Shown: positions 1 through 7,907 of the stretch, in pieces
How positions within the stretch are numbered: position 1 is the first letter of the stretch
Layout of the letters: the number at the start of each line of letters is the position of its first letter
Assembly (NCBI GenBank): GCA_903843315.1
Contig: CAIMPQ010000046.1
Span: forward strand, 1 to 27,363
Source of the DNA: an uncultured beta proteobacterium
Lineage (GTDB): Bacteria; Pseudomonadota; Gammaproteobacteria; Burkholderiales; Burkholderiaceae
Length of the DNA stretch: 27,363 nucleotides
Direction: 5' to 3'
Notes under the pieces: model-generated
Database searches by the model: none
What the model was told of the DNA's origin: nothing
The model's input: only the letters and a program-made list of their open reading frames with translations
Translations under genes and position numbers: made by a program

Positions 1-248
1 CGAGTCTGCCCTACTTGTAATTTGGAGTATTGCTCGCTTGAAATAAAGTTTCCCTGAACGGTATCTGGAACATACGGCCGGAAAATCTTATTCATCCAAG
101 CGCGCTGGGTATCGTTTACAGCAGAAGTGCATCCGCCTAAGCCGAGCAAACCAAGCAAGGCGACCACCAAAAACCCAACTCGAGCTGTGGAAACCCCCCT
201 AGAAACAGGGTTCAAAAAACGACTAAAAAGTTCAAGGCAATTTTGCAT
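1..248 (-). CDS. bamE: BamE (SmpA/OmlA) outer-membrane assembly lipoprotein, 5' part
   Basis: This is the N-terminal part of the lipoprotein subunit of the BAM complex, which inserts beta-barrel proteins into the outer membrane. The reverse-strand reading gives a hydrophobic signal (about residues 24-38) ending in a lipobox with the likely lipidated Cys40 (GLGGC), followed by YVPDTVQGNF and a segment ending QVGQT, which match the conserved start of the BamE fold. The gene runs off the left edge, so about 82 codons are visible. I chose the ATG at 248. In-frame ATGs at 263 and 293 are also possible, the last one sharing bases with the fur start codon. It is divergent from fur, an arrangement known for omlA/fur in several proteobacteria. 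The family is near certain; the start is less so. Confidence 0.88.
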   Translation of the reverse strand, partial: MQNCLELFSRFLNPVSRGVSTARVGFLVVALLGLLGLGGCTSAVNDTQRAWMNKIFRPYVPDTVQGNFISSEQYSKLQVGQT

Positions 249-291
249 GTCTGGCCGTATCATTAAGACATTGATTTTAGCTCCCAAAGCC
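249..291. promoter_or_regulatory. bamE/fur divergent start region
   Basis: Only 43 bases separate the chosen bamE and fur start codons, so at least one promoter must lie inside the opposite gene. I see no convincing Shine-Dalgarno sequence for fur and no clear 19-bp Fur box here. The region is listed because both genes must be controlled from it or from the adjacent coding sequence. No specific promoter element is claimed. Confidence 0.35.
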
Positions 292-747
292 ATGAATACG
301 ACCCAAAACCCTACTCCTGCAGATTTGCGTGATATTGGCCTAAAAGCTACTGGCCCGCGCATGAAAATTCTGGATTTTTTTCATCAAAATGGGGGCACCC
401 ACTTTAGCGCCGAAGACGTCTTTATGGCTTTAGCCAAAGATGATCAGGAAATCGGGCTCGCTACGGTTTACCGTGTCCTCACCCAATTTGAGCAAGCCGG
501 GCTTCTATTGAGAAGCCACTTTGAGTCGAGCAAGGGTGACAGTAGGGCCATTTATGAGTTAAACGAAGGTCAGCATCATGACCACCTGGTTTGTCTAGAT
601 TGCGGTCATGTGGAAGAGTTTGTTGATGAAGCCATTGAAAAAAGGCAACGAGATATTGCTAAAAACCTCGGATTTAAGCTTCAAGAGCACTCTTTAGCGA
701 TGTATGGTCACTGCCAGAAGAAAAACTGCCGAAATAAACAGAAATAA
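292..747 (+). CDS. fur: Ferric uptake regulator Fur
   Basis: This is an iron-responsive transcriptional repressor of 151 aa, the usual Fur length. Residues about 10-85 form the winged helix, with the recognition helix in LATVYRVLTQFEQAGLL. The dimerisation and metal domain carries HHDH at 95-98, a CxxC at 101-104 and a second cysteine pair at 141 and 146 (GHCQKKNC), expected for a Fur with a structural zinc site. The frame is open upstream to position 127, and an in-frame ATG at 247 would add 15 residues. I prefer 292 because the protein then begins like Fur (a few polar residues, then the LRDIGLKATGPR helix) and because the longer form would run into bamE. A strong hairpin terminator follows directly. 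Confidence 0.95.
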   Translation: MNTTQNPTPADLRDIGLKATGPRMKILDFFHQNGGTHFSAEDVFMALAKDDQEIGLATVYRVLTQFEQAGLLLRSHFESSKGDSRAIYELNEGQHHDHLVCLDCGHVEEFVDEAIEKRQRDIAKNLGFKLQEHSLAMYGHCQKKNCRNKQK

Positions 748-764
748 GTACGTTTAAGGGCTTT

Positions 765-792
765 AAAAAGACCTCAAATTGAGGTCTTTTTT
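765..792. terminator. Bidirectional terminator between fur and gap
   Basis: An 11-bp perfect stem (AAAAAGACCTC with GAGGTCTTTTT) closes a 5-nt AAATT loop. The T tract gives a rho-independent terminator for fur, and the mirrored A tract serves gap transcription from the other side. It lies between two convergent genes, 18 bases after the fur stop. Confidence 0.85.
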
Positions 793-864
793 ATTAAATT
801 TAAATCCTAAAGATTAAAATATAAGCGCTTTTAACTACTTTTATTGCCTGTTATTGACTTTTAA

Positions 865-1893
865 TTACTTCACAGCCATTAATGCTTCGGCAGCATTCAG
901 CATTTGCACTGAATATCCCCACTCGTTGTCATACCAAGCCAATACTTTGACCAGCTTACCGTCAGCAGAAACCCGGGTTTGAGAGGCGTCATAAATACTT
1001 GGGCGAGGATCGTGGTTAAAGTCGATTGATACGAGTGGCAAGGTATTGAAACCCAAAATACCTTTGAGCTCACCCTCACTAGCAGCCTTCAGAATTGAAT
1101 TCACTTCATCGACGCTAGTGGCACGGCTCGCTGCAAAAGTTAAATCCACTACAGAAACATTGATTACCGGTACACGCATTGCAAAACCATCAAAACGCCC
1201 TGCCAAAGCTGGCAACACTAAACCCACTGCTTTTGCAGCGCCAGTCTTCGTCGGGATCATGCTGGTAACCGCCGAACGCGCGCGGCGCATATCCTTGTGA
1301 TACACATCTGTTAGAACCTGGTCGTTAGTAAAAGCATGAATCGTTGTCATCAAGCCGGACTCAATGCCAATTTTTTCCAATAATGGCTTCACCAGGGGTG
1401 CTAAGCAGTTAGTAGTACAACTGGCGTTAGATACAACTACATCGCCCGGTTTTAATACATTTTGATTAACGCCATATACGATCGTGGCATCAACATCTTT
1501 TTCACCAGGGGCTGAAATTAATACCTTCTGCGCGCCCTGCTGTATATGCACCATCGCTTTTTCTTTGGAGGTAAATTTTCCTGAGCACTCCAAAACTAAA
1601 TCTACCCCCAACTCGCCCCATGGAGTCTCCAGTGGATTACGGGTAGAGAACATCTTGATGCGATCACCATTCACCACCATGCAATCGCCATCAACCTTGA
1701 CCTCAGCAGGGAAGCGGCCATGAGCAGAGTCGTATTGGGTGAGATGGGCATTAATATCGATATCCCCCATGGCATTAATCGCCACAATCTTCATATCCCG
1801 TCTTGGTTTGCCGTTTAGCTGATCTTCATATAAGGCACGCAATACCATGCGACCGATACGTCCATAACCATTAATTGCGACACGAATTGTCAT
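865..1893 (-). CDS. gap: Glyceraldehyde-3-phosphate dehydrogenase, type I, NADP-like pocket
   Basis: It interconverts glyceraldehyde-3-phosphate and 1,3-bisphosphoglycerate in the cytosol. The 342-aa protein has the Rossmann start INGYGRIGR (7-15), catalytic Cys159 in SNASCTTNC, His186 in TTIHAFTNDQ and the C-terminal WYDNEWGYS signature. The position that is Asp in NAD-specific enzymes (NDL) is Ala41 here (VAINAMGD), as I recall for Bacillus subtilis GapB, an NADP-preferring gluconeogenic enzyme. Dual or NADP cofactor use is therefore likely (inference). It lies 25 bases downstream of tkt on the same strand, with a good AAGGGA ribosome site before its ATG, so the two probably form one transcript that ends at the hairpin near 765-792. 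Confidence 0.96.
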   Translation of the reverse strand: MTIRVAINGYGRIGRMVLRALYEDQLNGKPRRDMKIVAINAMGDIDINAHLTQYDSAHGRFPAEVKVDGDCMVVNGDRIKMFSTRNPLETPWGELGVDLVLECSGKFTSKEKAMVHIQQGAQKVLISAPGEKDVDATIVYGVNQNVLKPGDVVVSNASCTTNCLAPLVKPLLEKIGIESGLMTTIHAFTNDQVLTDVYHKDMRRARSAVTSMIPTKTGAAKAVGLVLPALAGRFDGFAMRVPVINVSVVDLTFAASRATSVDEVNSILKAASEGELKGILGFNTLPLVSIDFNHDPRPSIYDASQTRVSADGKLVKVLAWYDNEWGYSVQMLNAAEALMAVK

Positions 1894-1918
1894 TTATTTT
1901 CCCTTGCTAATATTGAAC

Positions 1919-3913
1919 TTATTTCTTGGCAATACATTGCTTTACGGTTTTCGCAATTTGATCGGCTGTTAAACCAAAGTATTCATAAAGTTGTGGTGCA
2001 GGCGCTGACTCACCGAATGTATCCACACCATGTACCGCCGCACAACCGTACTTCCACCAGAAATCACTCACACCTGCTTCAACCGCGATGCGCGGAATAT
2101 TAGCTGGCAATACCTTTGCCTTGTATGCCGAATCTTGCTGATCAAAAACAGTGGTCGATGGCATCGAAACCACCCGAATTCCCAAGCCGTCTTTTTCCAA
2201 CTGCTGCGCCGTTTGCAATGCGAGAGCAATTTCCGAGCCGGTCGCAATAATGACTGCATCCAGCTTTCCCGATTTGGGGTCACGCAAGACGTAAGCACCG
2301 CGGGCAATATCTTTGATTTGCTGATTGGTGCGTGTAACAAACGGGCAATTCTGACGACTAAAGATGAGGGCGCTTGGGCCATTCTTACGCTCTATAGCCG
2401 CTCCCCAGGCCACAGCACTCTCAGTAGTATCGCAAGGACGCCAAACCATCAGGTTCGGGATCAGACGCAAACTAGCCACATGCTCAACAGCTTGATGGGT
2501 TGGGCCATCTTCACCAAGACCAATAGAGTCATGGGTAAAAACAAAGATGCTACGCAACTTCATCAATGCCGCCATCCGCAAAGCATTGCGGCTGTAGTCT
2601 GAGAAGGTTAAGAAGGTGCCACCAAATGGAATGTAGCCGCCATGCAGAGCAATCCCATTCATGATGGCGCTCATACCAAACTCACGCACACCATAATTAA
2701 TGTGGTTGCCCCATTGATTACCGCGCACTGGTTTACAGCTTGACCAATTGGTTAAGTTAGATCCTGTTAAGTCAGCAGAGCCGCCCATAAATTCTGGCAA
2801 AGCAGGCGCTAATGCTTCGATTGCATTTTGACTGGCTTTACGCGTAGCGATTGTCTCGGCCTTAGATTGGCAGGTTTTTAAGTACGCATCTAGAGTGGTT
2901 GAAAAATCTTTTGATAAATCCCCTTGCATGCGTCGTTGCAATTCAGAGGCGAGCTCTGGATATTTGTTTTTATATTTCTGGAATTCTTTATTCCATTCGT
3001 GCTCAGCGGCTTGACCTCGCTTTTTAAAATCCCAGGCGGTATAAATATCTTTCGGAATTTCAAATGGTGCATAAGGCCAGTTCAAAGCAACGCGGGTTTC
3101 GGCAATTTCAGCAGCACCTAAAGGCGAACCATGCACCTTATCGCTGCCGGCCATATTGGGCGAGCCTTTGCCAATGGCAGTCTTGCAGCAAATCAATGTT
3201 GGCTTAGCACTCTTTTTGGCCTTAGCGATGGCAACTGATACAGCCTCAGCATTGTGGCCATCTACATCACGAATCACATTCCAGTTATAAGCCTCAAAGC
3301 GCTTCGGCGTATCTTCGTTAAACCATGAAATCACTTTGCCATCAATTGAGATGCCGTTGTCATCCCAGAACGCAATCAACTTATTTAGCTTTAAAGTACC
3401 AGCTAATGAACAGACTTCATGACTGATACCCTCCATCAAACAACCATCACCTAGAAAAGCATAGGTGTAGTGATCAACGATGTTGTGACCCGGACGATTA
3501 AATTCTTCTGCGAGTAATTTCTCCGCAAGTGCCATACCTACCGCATTGGAAATTCCTTGACCCAATGGACCGGTAGTAGTTTCCACACCAGGCGTAATTC
3601 CATACTCAGGATGGCCAGGGGTTTTGCTATGCAATTGACGGAATTTTTTTAATTCCTCAATGGGCAAGTCATAACCAGATAGATGCAAGAGTGAATACAG
3701 CAACATCGAGCCATGACCATTGGATAAAACAAAACGATCCCGATTTATCCAATGAGGATCGCTAGGGTTATGCTTTAGGTGATCACCCCAAAGTGCAACG
3801 GCAATATCTGCCATTCCCATCGGCATTCCCGGATGACCAGAGTTGGCCTGTTGAACCGCATCCATGGATAAATGACGAATGGCATCGGCCATGCGAATTT
3901 GAAGATTTGACAT
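1919..3913 (-). CDS. tkt: Transketolase
   Basis: This thiamine-diphosphate enzyme moves two-carbon ketol units in the non-oxidative pentose phosphate pathway. The length, 664 aa, is normal for bacterial transketolase. Visible motifs are GHPGMPMG (26-33), the ThDP/Mg motif starting GDG at 155-157 and closing at Asn186 (GDGCLMEGISHE ... DDNGIS), and the pyrimidine-domain segment GEDGPTHQAVEHVASLR, followed by a C-terminal transketolase domain. It is the first gene of a tkt-gap unit and is divergent from rsmE with only 45 bases between. No strong Shine-Dalgarno sequence is visible before its ATG. Confidence 0.97.
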   Translation of the reverse strand: MSNLQIRMADAIRHLSMDAVQQANSGHPGMPMGMADIAVALWGDHLKHNPSDPHWINRDRFVLSNGHGSMLLYSLLHLSGYDLPIEELKKFRQLHSKTPGHPEYGITPGVETTTGPLGQGISNAVGMALAEKLLAEEFNRPGHNIVDHYTYAFLGDGCLMEGISHEVCSLAGTLKLNKLIAFWDDNGISIDGKVISWFNEDTPKRFEAYNWNVIRDVDGHNAEAVSVAIAKAKKSAKPTLICCKTAIGKGSPNMAGSDKVHGSPLGAAEIAETRVALNWPYAPFEIPKDIYTAWDFKKRGQAAEHEWNKEFQKYKNKYPELASELQRRMQGDLSKDFSTTLDAYLKTCQSKAETIATRKASQNAIEALAPALPEFMGGSADLTGSNLTNWSSCKPVRGNQWGNHINYGVREFGMSAIMNGIALHGGYIPFGGTFLTFSDYSRNALRMAALMKLRSIFVFTHDSIGLGEDGPTHQAVEHVASLRLIPNLMVWRPCDTTESAVAWGAAIERKNGPSALIFSRQNCPFVTRTNQQIKDIARGAYVLRDPKSGKLDAVIIATGSEIALALQTAQQLEKDGLGIRVVSMPSTTVFDQQDSAYKAKVLPANIPRIAVEAGVSDFWWKYGCAAVHGVDTFGESAPAPQLYEYFGLTADQIAKTVKQCIAKK

Positions 3914-3958
3914 CGTAAATTTGGTCTCAAGAAAAAATAAATCGGCTACATTTCAGTA

Positions 3959-4720
3959 ATGCCTCAATTTTATCTTCCCAGCCCATGGGAATCCCAAAAG
4001 CCAACTTCCCTCACCCCTGAGGCAGCCCACCACCTACGCGTGCGTCGCATCCAGATCGGGGAATCTTTCCTGGTATTTGACGGAAAAGGCCAGGTAGCCC
4101 AGGCAAAACTTCTCTCATTCAGCGGAAAAATAGGTCAGGTCGAACTCAATGACATCCGCCTAGACACCCATCGTGAGACCTCTTATGCCATAACTTTGGC
4201 CCAAGGCTTAGCTGGTGGTGACAAAATGGATTGGATCGTTGAGAAAGCGGTTGAAACCGGCGCCCAAATCATCGTGCCCATGCAATGTGAACGTTCCATC
4301 TTGAAACTCACCCGTACAAGTGATCAAGACCGCGCTCAAAAGCGCCTGGCGCATTGGGAAGGAATTATCCAAGCGGCGTGTGAACAATGTGATCGAACCG
4401 TATTTGCCACCCTTGAACCCATTCAAACTTTTGAGTCCTACCTCAAGGCGAGCTCTAAGCCAGCTTTAAAACTTCTCCTGAGCCCAGATGCCTCAAAAAC
4501 GATGTATTCCGTTTTAGCAGAGAGCGGCCCTCAAGATATTGTTTTGATGATTGGGCCTGAAGGGGGTCACTCACCCGAAGAGGAGGCTTTAGCAGAAGCT
4601 GCGGGCTATCAAATTGTTTCCCTAGGTGAGCGTGTGCTCAGAACTGAAACAGCCGGCCTCGTTGCCATTACGACTGTACACAGTATTTGGAACCCTGAAA
4701 TGCAAAATCGCCTCAAGTAG
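3959..4720 (+). CDS. rsmE: 16S rRNA m3U1498 methyltransferase RsmE
   Basis: It is a SPOUT-class methyltransferase that N3-methylates U1498 of 16S rRNA in the 30S subunit. The 253-aa protein has an N-terminal PUA-like domain (AAHHLRVRRIQIGESFLVFDG) and a C-terminal trefoil-knot SAM site, seen as LMIGPEGGHSPEEE at about 195-208 and SLGERVLRTETAGLVAI at about 220-236. EKAVETGAQIIVPM is also typical of the family. It appears to be a single-gene unit, and its stop codon lies within the loop region of a hairpin. No strong ribosome site is visible before the ATG. Confidence 0.95.
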   Translation: MPQFYLPSPWESQKPTSLTPEAAHHLRVRRIQIGESFLVFDGKGQVAQAKLLSFSGKIGQVELNDIRLDTHRETSYAITLAQGLAGGDKMDWIVEKAVETGAQIIVPMQCERSILKLTRTSDQDRAQKRLAHWEGIIQAACEQCDRTVFATLEPIQTFESYLKASSKPALKLLLSPDASKTMYSVLAESGPQDIVLMIGPEGGHSPEEEALAEAAGYQIVSLGERVLRTETAGLVAITTVHSIWNPEMQNRLK

Positions 4721-4729
4721 AGGCGATTT
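4705..4729. terminator. Hairpin overlapping the rsmE stop codon
   Basis: A 10-bp perfect stem (AAATCGCCTC with GAGGCGATTT) closes a 5-nt AAGTA loop, and the rsmE TAG is inside it. The tract after it is not strongly T-rich on either strand (TTT on plus, TTTT on minus). It probably ends rsmE and the facing barstar-family gene, but weakly by the rho-independent rule. Confidence 0.6.
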
Positions 4730-4751
4730 CAGGGGCTTCTAGGCTTAACTA

Positions 4752-5372
4752 TCAAGCAAAAGAATAGAAGACACGATAAGGAGTGCGGCGCTCAGCCCAA
4801 AAATCGACTGCGTCACGGAAAACATCTAACAAGGTTTCGCGCGCTTCTTTGTCAAACTTCTGAGTGCAAGGTAAGCCCTCAAGAACCACAACAAATCCGG
4901 GTTGCGGACCAGTCTTATCAATGGTCGTCGTCAAAGCATCTAACAAAGGATCGAAATTCTTTGCCTGTTGTTTTGTGAATGAGTAAGCAATCGCAATACA
5001 CTCTAAAACTTCGCCTTTGGTCATCGCATTTGCGCAGTTTGCATAAATAAAATGTTGACCCAGCTCAGTAGCCGCTTCCTGTAAATCTGGAGTGCGGAAA
5101 GCGCGAATCGATTGCACGATGTTCGTGCGCACACTGCGCAACATTGCCGGCGGTCCGGCGTCACGAACGGCCAAAGCGGCACGCCAAGAAGCTGTCACTT
5201 TTTTCCCCGAAACTTGATTTGCTGCATAGGTTTGTAAACGAGATAAGCCGCCCTGAGCATAAATATTGGCAGCAGATGATTCGGTTTCTAGTCGGTCATT
5301 GCTATCCCAACTTTCAGCACGGCTATGTTCTTCGAAGCTTGCTGTACTGTTGTTTTCAGAGCGATTATTCAT
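4752..5372 (-). CDS. Barstar-family protein with N-terminal extension
   Basis: This is a 206-aa protein whose C-terminal half (about 106-205) matches the barstar (barnase inhibitor) fold. NFDPLLDALT at 139-148 aligns with the barstar segment NLDALWDCLT, and LLDVFRDAVDFWAERR with its C-terminal helix. Asp141 and Asp145 fall on barstar Asp35 and Asp39, the residues that plug the barnase active site, while Trp38 becomes Leu144. Barstar itself is about 90 aa. The first 105 residues here are an extension: polar to about residue 35, then probably helical, with no family I recognise. No barnase-like RNase gene is visible nearby, so a ribonuclease-inhibitor role is only family-based. It lies downstream of maeB on the same strand, across a hairpin. 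Confidence 0.8.
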   Translation of the reverse strand: MNNRSENNSTASFEEHSRAESWDSNDRLETESSAANIYAQGGLSRLQTYAANQVSGKKVTASWRAALAVRDAGPPAMLRSVRTNIVQSIRAFRTPDLQEAATELGQHFIYANCANAMTKGEVLECIAIAYSFTKQQAKNFDPLLDALTTTIDKTGPQPGFVVVLEGLPCTQKFDKEARETLLDVFRDAVDFWAERRTPYRVFYSFA

Positions 5373-5430
5373 GATGTGTGCTAGGTTACCCTTAACACGC
5401 CATCAAATCAAGCCCAAATACAGTGCATTT

Positions 5431-5488
5431 TATATAAACCATTGATTTATATAAGAATAATAAATGTAAGCTATCGCTAACTTACATT
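5431..5488 (-). terminator. Probable maeB terminator region with two inverted repeats
   Basis: Two inverted repeats lie between maeB and the barstar-family gene. AATGTAAG/CTTACATT at 5463-5488 (8 bp, 10-nt loop) is followed in the minus direction by an AT-rich tract with several T. TATATAAA/TTTATATA at 5431-5453 (8 bp, 7-nt loop) is purely AT and may instead belong to the promoter of the downstream gene. Neither has a classical long T run. Confidence 0.5.
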
Positions 5489-5501
5489 GATGAAAAGGAG
5501 C

Positions 5502-7823
5502 TTAAGAGATCCCTCTCGCATCACTAGCTGCCTCAACCACCGCCAAAGTAGTCACATTCACGATCCGGCGCACTGTAGCCGCTGGAGTCAGGATATGGAT
5601 TGGCTTGGCCACGCCTAACAAGAGTGGTCCGATTGCAATCCCGTTACCTGCTGCAGTTTTTAACAGGTTATAAGAAATGTTAGCCGCATCAATATTGGGC
5701 AGCACCAACAAGTTTGCATCGCCCTTTAATGGGGATGAAGTGACTGCACCGGCACGAATGCTTCCATCCAAAGCGCTATCACCATGCATTTCACCATCCA
5801 CTTCTAAGCTTGGATCAGCTTTTTGTATTAATGCCAACACTTCGCGCATTTTGATCGCAGAAGGGGCATTGCTTGAACCAAAATTAGAGTGCGAGAGGAG
5901 CGCTACTTTTGGCACCAACCCCAACTTACGCATTTCTTTAGCGGCCATCAAAGTCAATTCGGCTAACTCGCAGGCACTTGGATCAATATTAATGTGGGTA
6001 TCCACCAAAAACACTTGGCGGCCTGGAAGAATGAGTCCTGACATGGCGCCATACACATTGGCACCAGCTTCATGACCAACAACTTCATCAACGTACTTCA
6101 AATGTGTCGCTGAATTACCAACAGTTCCGCAAATCATGCCATCGGCCATGCCTTTATTGATCATGATTGCTCCAATCAAGCTATTGCGACGGCGCATCTC
6201 CAATTTAGCAAAAGATTCTGTAACACCCTTACGCTCAGTCAGACCTAAATAGGTTTGCCAAAAATCACGGAAGCGGGGGTCATTCTCTGGATTCACGATC
6301 TCAAAATCGTCCCCAGCCTTCATGCGCAAGCCAAACTTGTCTATCCGATGCTCAATCACAGCCGGGCGACCGATTAGGATTGGAGTAGCTAGGTGCTCAT
6401 CAATAATAATTTGTACGGCGCGCAATACGCGCTCATCTTCACCTTCGGCAAAGACGATACGCTTTTGATTTGCTGGTACACGCTTAGCAATGCTAAACAG
6501 CGGCTTCATCAAAGTACCAGAGTGGTACACAAATTGCTGTAACTGATTGCGATAAGCTTCGAAATCTTTAATGGGGCGTGTAGCAACACCATCATCCATT
6601 GCTGCTTTAGCAACTGCAGGGGCAATGACTGTAATTAGACGCGGATCAAATGGTTTTGGAATTAAATACTCTGGGCCAAATGATAAATTCTCGATGCCAT
6701 AAACGGAGGTCACTACTTCGCTTTGCTCAGCTTGTGCCAATTCCGCCACCGCCTTCACAGCCGCCACTTCCATGCCACGAGTAATCGTTGTAGCGCCCAC
6801 ATCCAAAGCACCACGGAAGATAAAGGGGAAGCACAATACATTGTTTACTTGATTAGGGTAATCAGTGCGACCTGTTGCCATTACCGCATCTGGACGAACT
6901 GCTTTGACTTCTTCAGGCAAGATTTCTGGGGTTGGATTTGCCAATGCATAGACCAATGGCATAGGGGCCATTTTCTTGACCATGTCTTGCTTTAGAACAC
7001 CACCAGCAGATAGGCCCAAGAAAATGTCAGCGCCTTCAATCGCTTGATCTAAAGTACGCAGTTCCGTTTCTTGACAGAATGGCTCCTTCTCGGGATCCAT
7101 CAACTCTTTACGACCTTTATAAGCGACACCTGCTAAATCCGTCACCCAAATATTTTTACGGGGGATACCAAGTTCAACCAGTAAGTCCAAGCATGCCAAA
7201 GCCGCAGCGCCAGCACCAGAGGTAACCAACTTCACATTGCCCACATCCTTACCGACCACCTTCAAACCATTCAGAATCGCTGCTGCAACCACAATGGCAG
7301 TGCCGTGTTGGTCATCATGGAAGACTGGAATCTTCATGCGGGCCTGTAACTTACGCTCGACTACAAAGCAGTCTGGTGCCTTAATGTCTTCTAAATTAAT
7401 ACCACCAAAAGTGGGTTCCAGTGCTGCAATAATTTCGACCAATTTCTCAGGGTCGTTTTCGTTTATTTCAATATCGAATACATCAATGCCGGCGAATTTT
7501 TTAAAGAGAACAGCCTTCCCTTCCATCACTGGTTTACTTGCCAATGGCCCAATATTTCCCAAACCTAAAACGGCTGTGCCGTTTGTAATCACACCAACCA
7601 AATTTCCACGTGCGGTGTACTTGAATGCATTGGCCGGATCTTTAACAATCTCTTCACAAGGTGCTGCAACACCAGGAGTGTATGCAAGTGCTAAATCGCG
7701 TTGATTCGTTAGTTGTTTGGTGGGGGCAATCTCAATCTTGCCCGGAGTTGGAAACTCGTGATATTGAAGTGCGGCCTCTCTTAGGGCTGCAATTTGTTGG
7801 TCTTTACTATTTTCTTTGCTCAT
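5502..7823 (-). CDS. maeB: NADP-dependent malic enzyme with C-terminal phosphotransacetylase-like domain
   Basis: It decarboxylates malate to pyruvate with reduction of NADP, supplying NADPH and pyruvate when cells use C4 acids or acetate. The 773-aa protein has the MaeB two-part layout. The malic enzyme portion (about 1-430) includes LALAYTPGVAAPC, FAGIDVFDIEINENDPEK, the HDDQHGTAIV segment and NAD(P)-domain TSGAGAAALACLDLL. The phosphotransacetylase-like tail (about 435-773) starts near KRIVFAEGEDERVLRA. In characterised MaeB proteins the tail is regulatory (acetyl-CoA sensing, oligomerisation) rather than a second enzyme. The gene is divergent from thiL, with 84 bases between starts. Confidence 0.96.
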   Translation of the reverse strand: MSKENSKDQQIAALREAALQYHEFPTPGKIEIAPTKQLTNQRDLALAYTPGVAAPCEEIVKDPANAFKYTARGNLVGVITNGTAVLGLGNIGPLASKPVMEGKAVLFKKFAGIDVFDIEINENDPEKLVEIIAALEPTFGGINLEDIKAPDCFVVERKLQARMKIPVFHDDQHGTAIVVAAAILNGLKVVGKDVGNVKLVTSGAGAAALACLDLLVELGIPRKNIWVTDLAGVAYKGRKELMDPEKEPFCQETELRTLDQAIEGADIFLGLSAGGVLKQDMVKKMAPMPLVYALANPTPEILPEEVKAVRPDAVMATGRTDYPNQVNNVLCFPFIFRGALDVGATTITRGMEVAAVKAVAELAQAEQSEVVTSVYGIENLSFGPEYLIPKPFDPRLITVIAPAVAKAAMDDGVATRPIKDFEAYRNQLQQFVYHSGTLMKPLFSIAKRVPANQKRIVFAEGEDERVLRAVQIIIDEHLATPILIGRPAVIEHRIDKFGLRMKAGDDFEIVNPENDPRFRDFWQTYLGLTERKGVTESFAKLEMRRRNSLIGAIMINKGMADGMICGTVGNSATHLKYVDEVVGHEAGANVYGAMSGLILPGRQVFLVDTHINIDPSACELAELTLMAAKEMRKLGLVPKVALLSHSNFGSSNAPSAIKMREVLALIQKADPSLEVDGEMHGDSALDGSIRAGAVTSSPLKGDANLLVLPNIDAANISYNLLKTAAGNGIAIGPLLLGVAKPIHILTPAATVRRIVNVTTLAVVEAASDARGIS

Positions 7824-7907
7824 CAGCGAACTCTTTGGTATGGCCTATTGAAGACTCTAATTCTATTCCTCTCAAGCACTGGCTTCCTAAGAGCCATAAA
7901 ATGGGGC

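Noticed and set aside
127..291. Upstream extension of the fur reading frame to 127
   Set aside because: It lies antisense to the bamE signal peptide and lacks Fur similarity; the Fur family start fits 292.
2030..2602. 190-codon plus-strand open frame opposite tkt
   Set aside because: It is antisense to the conserved transketolase and its sequence has no family features or clear ribosome site.
5677..7704. Several plus-strand open frames opposite maeB (5677-6075, 6723-6995, 7237-7704)
   Set aside because: They mirror the codon pattern of a fully conserved malic enzyme and show no protein family of their own.
7794..7907. N-terminal extension of thiL starting at 7794
   Set aside because: It would overlap the maeB start; the hydrophobic extra 38 residues are absent from ThiL, and Met at 7908 gives the expected N-terminus.
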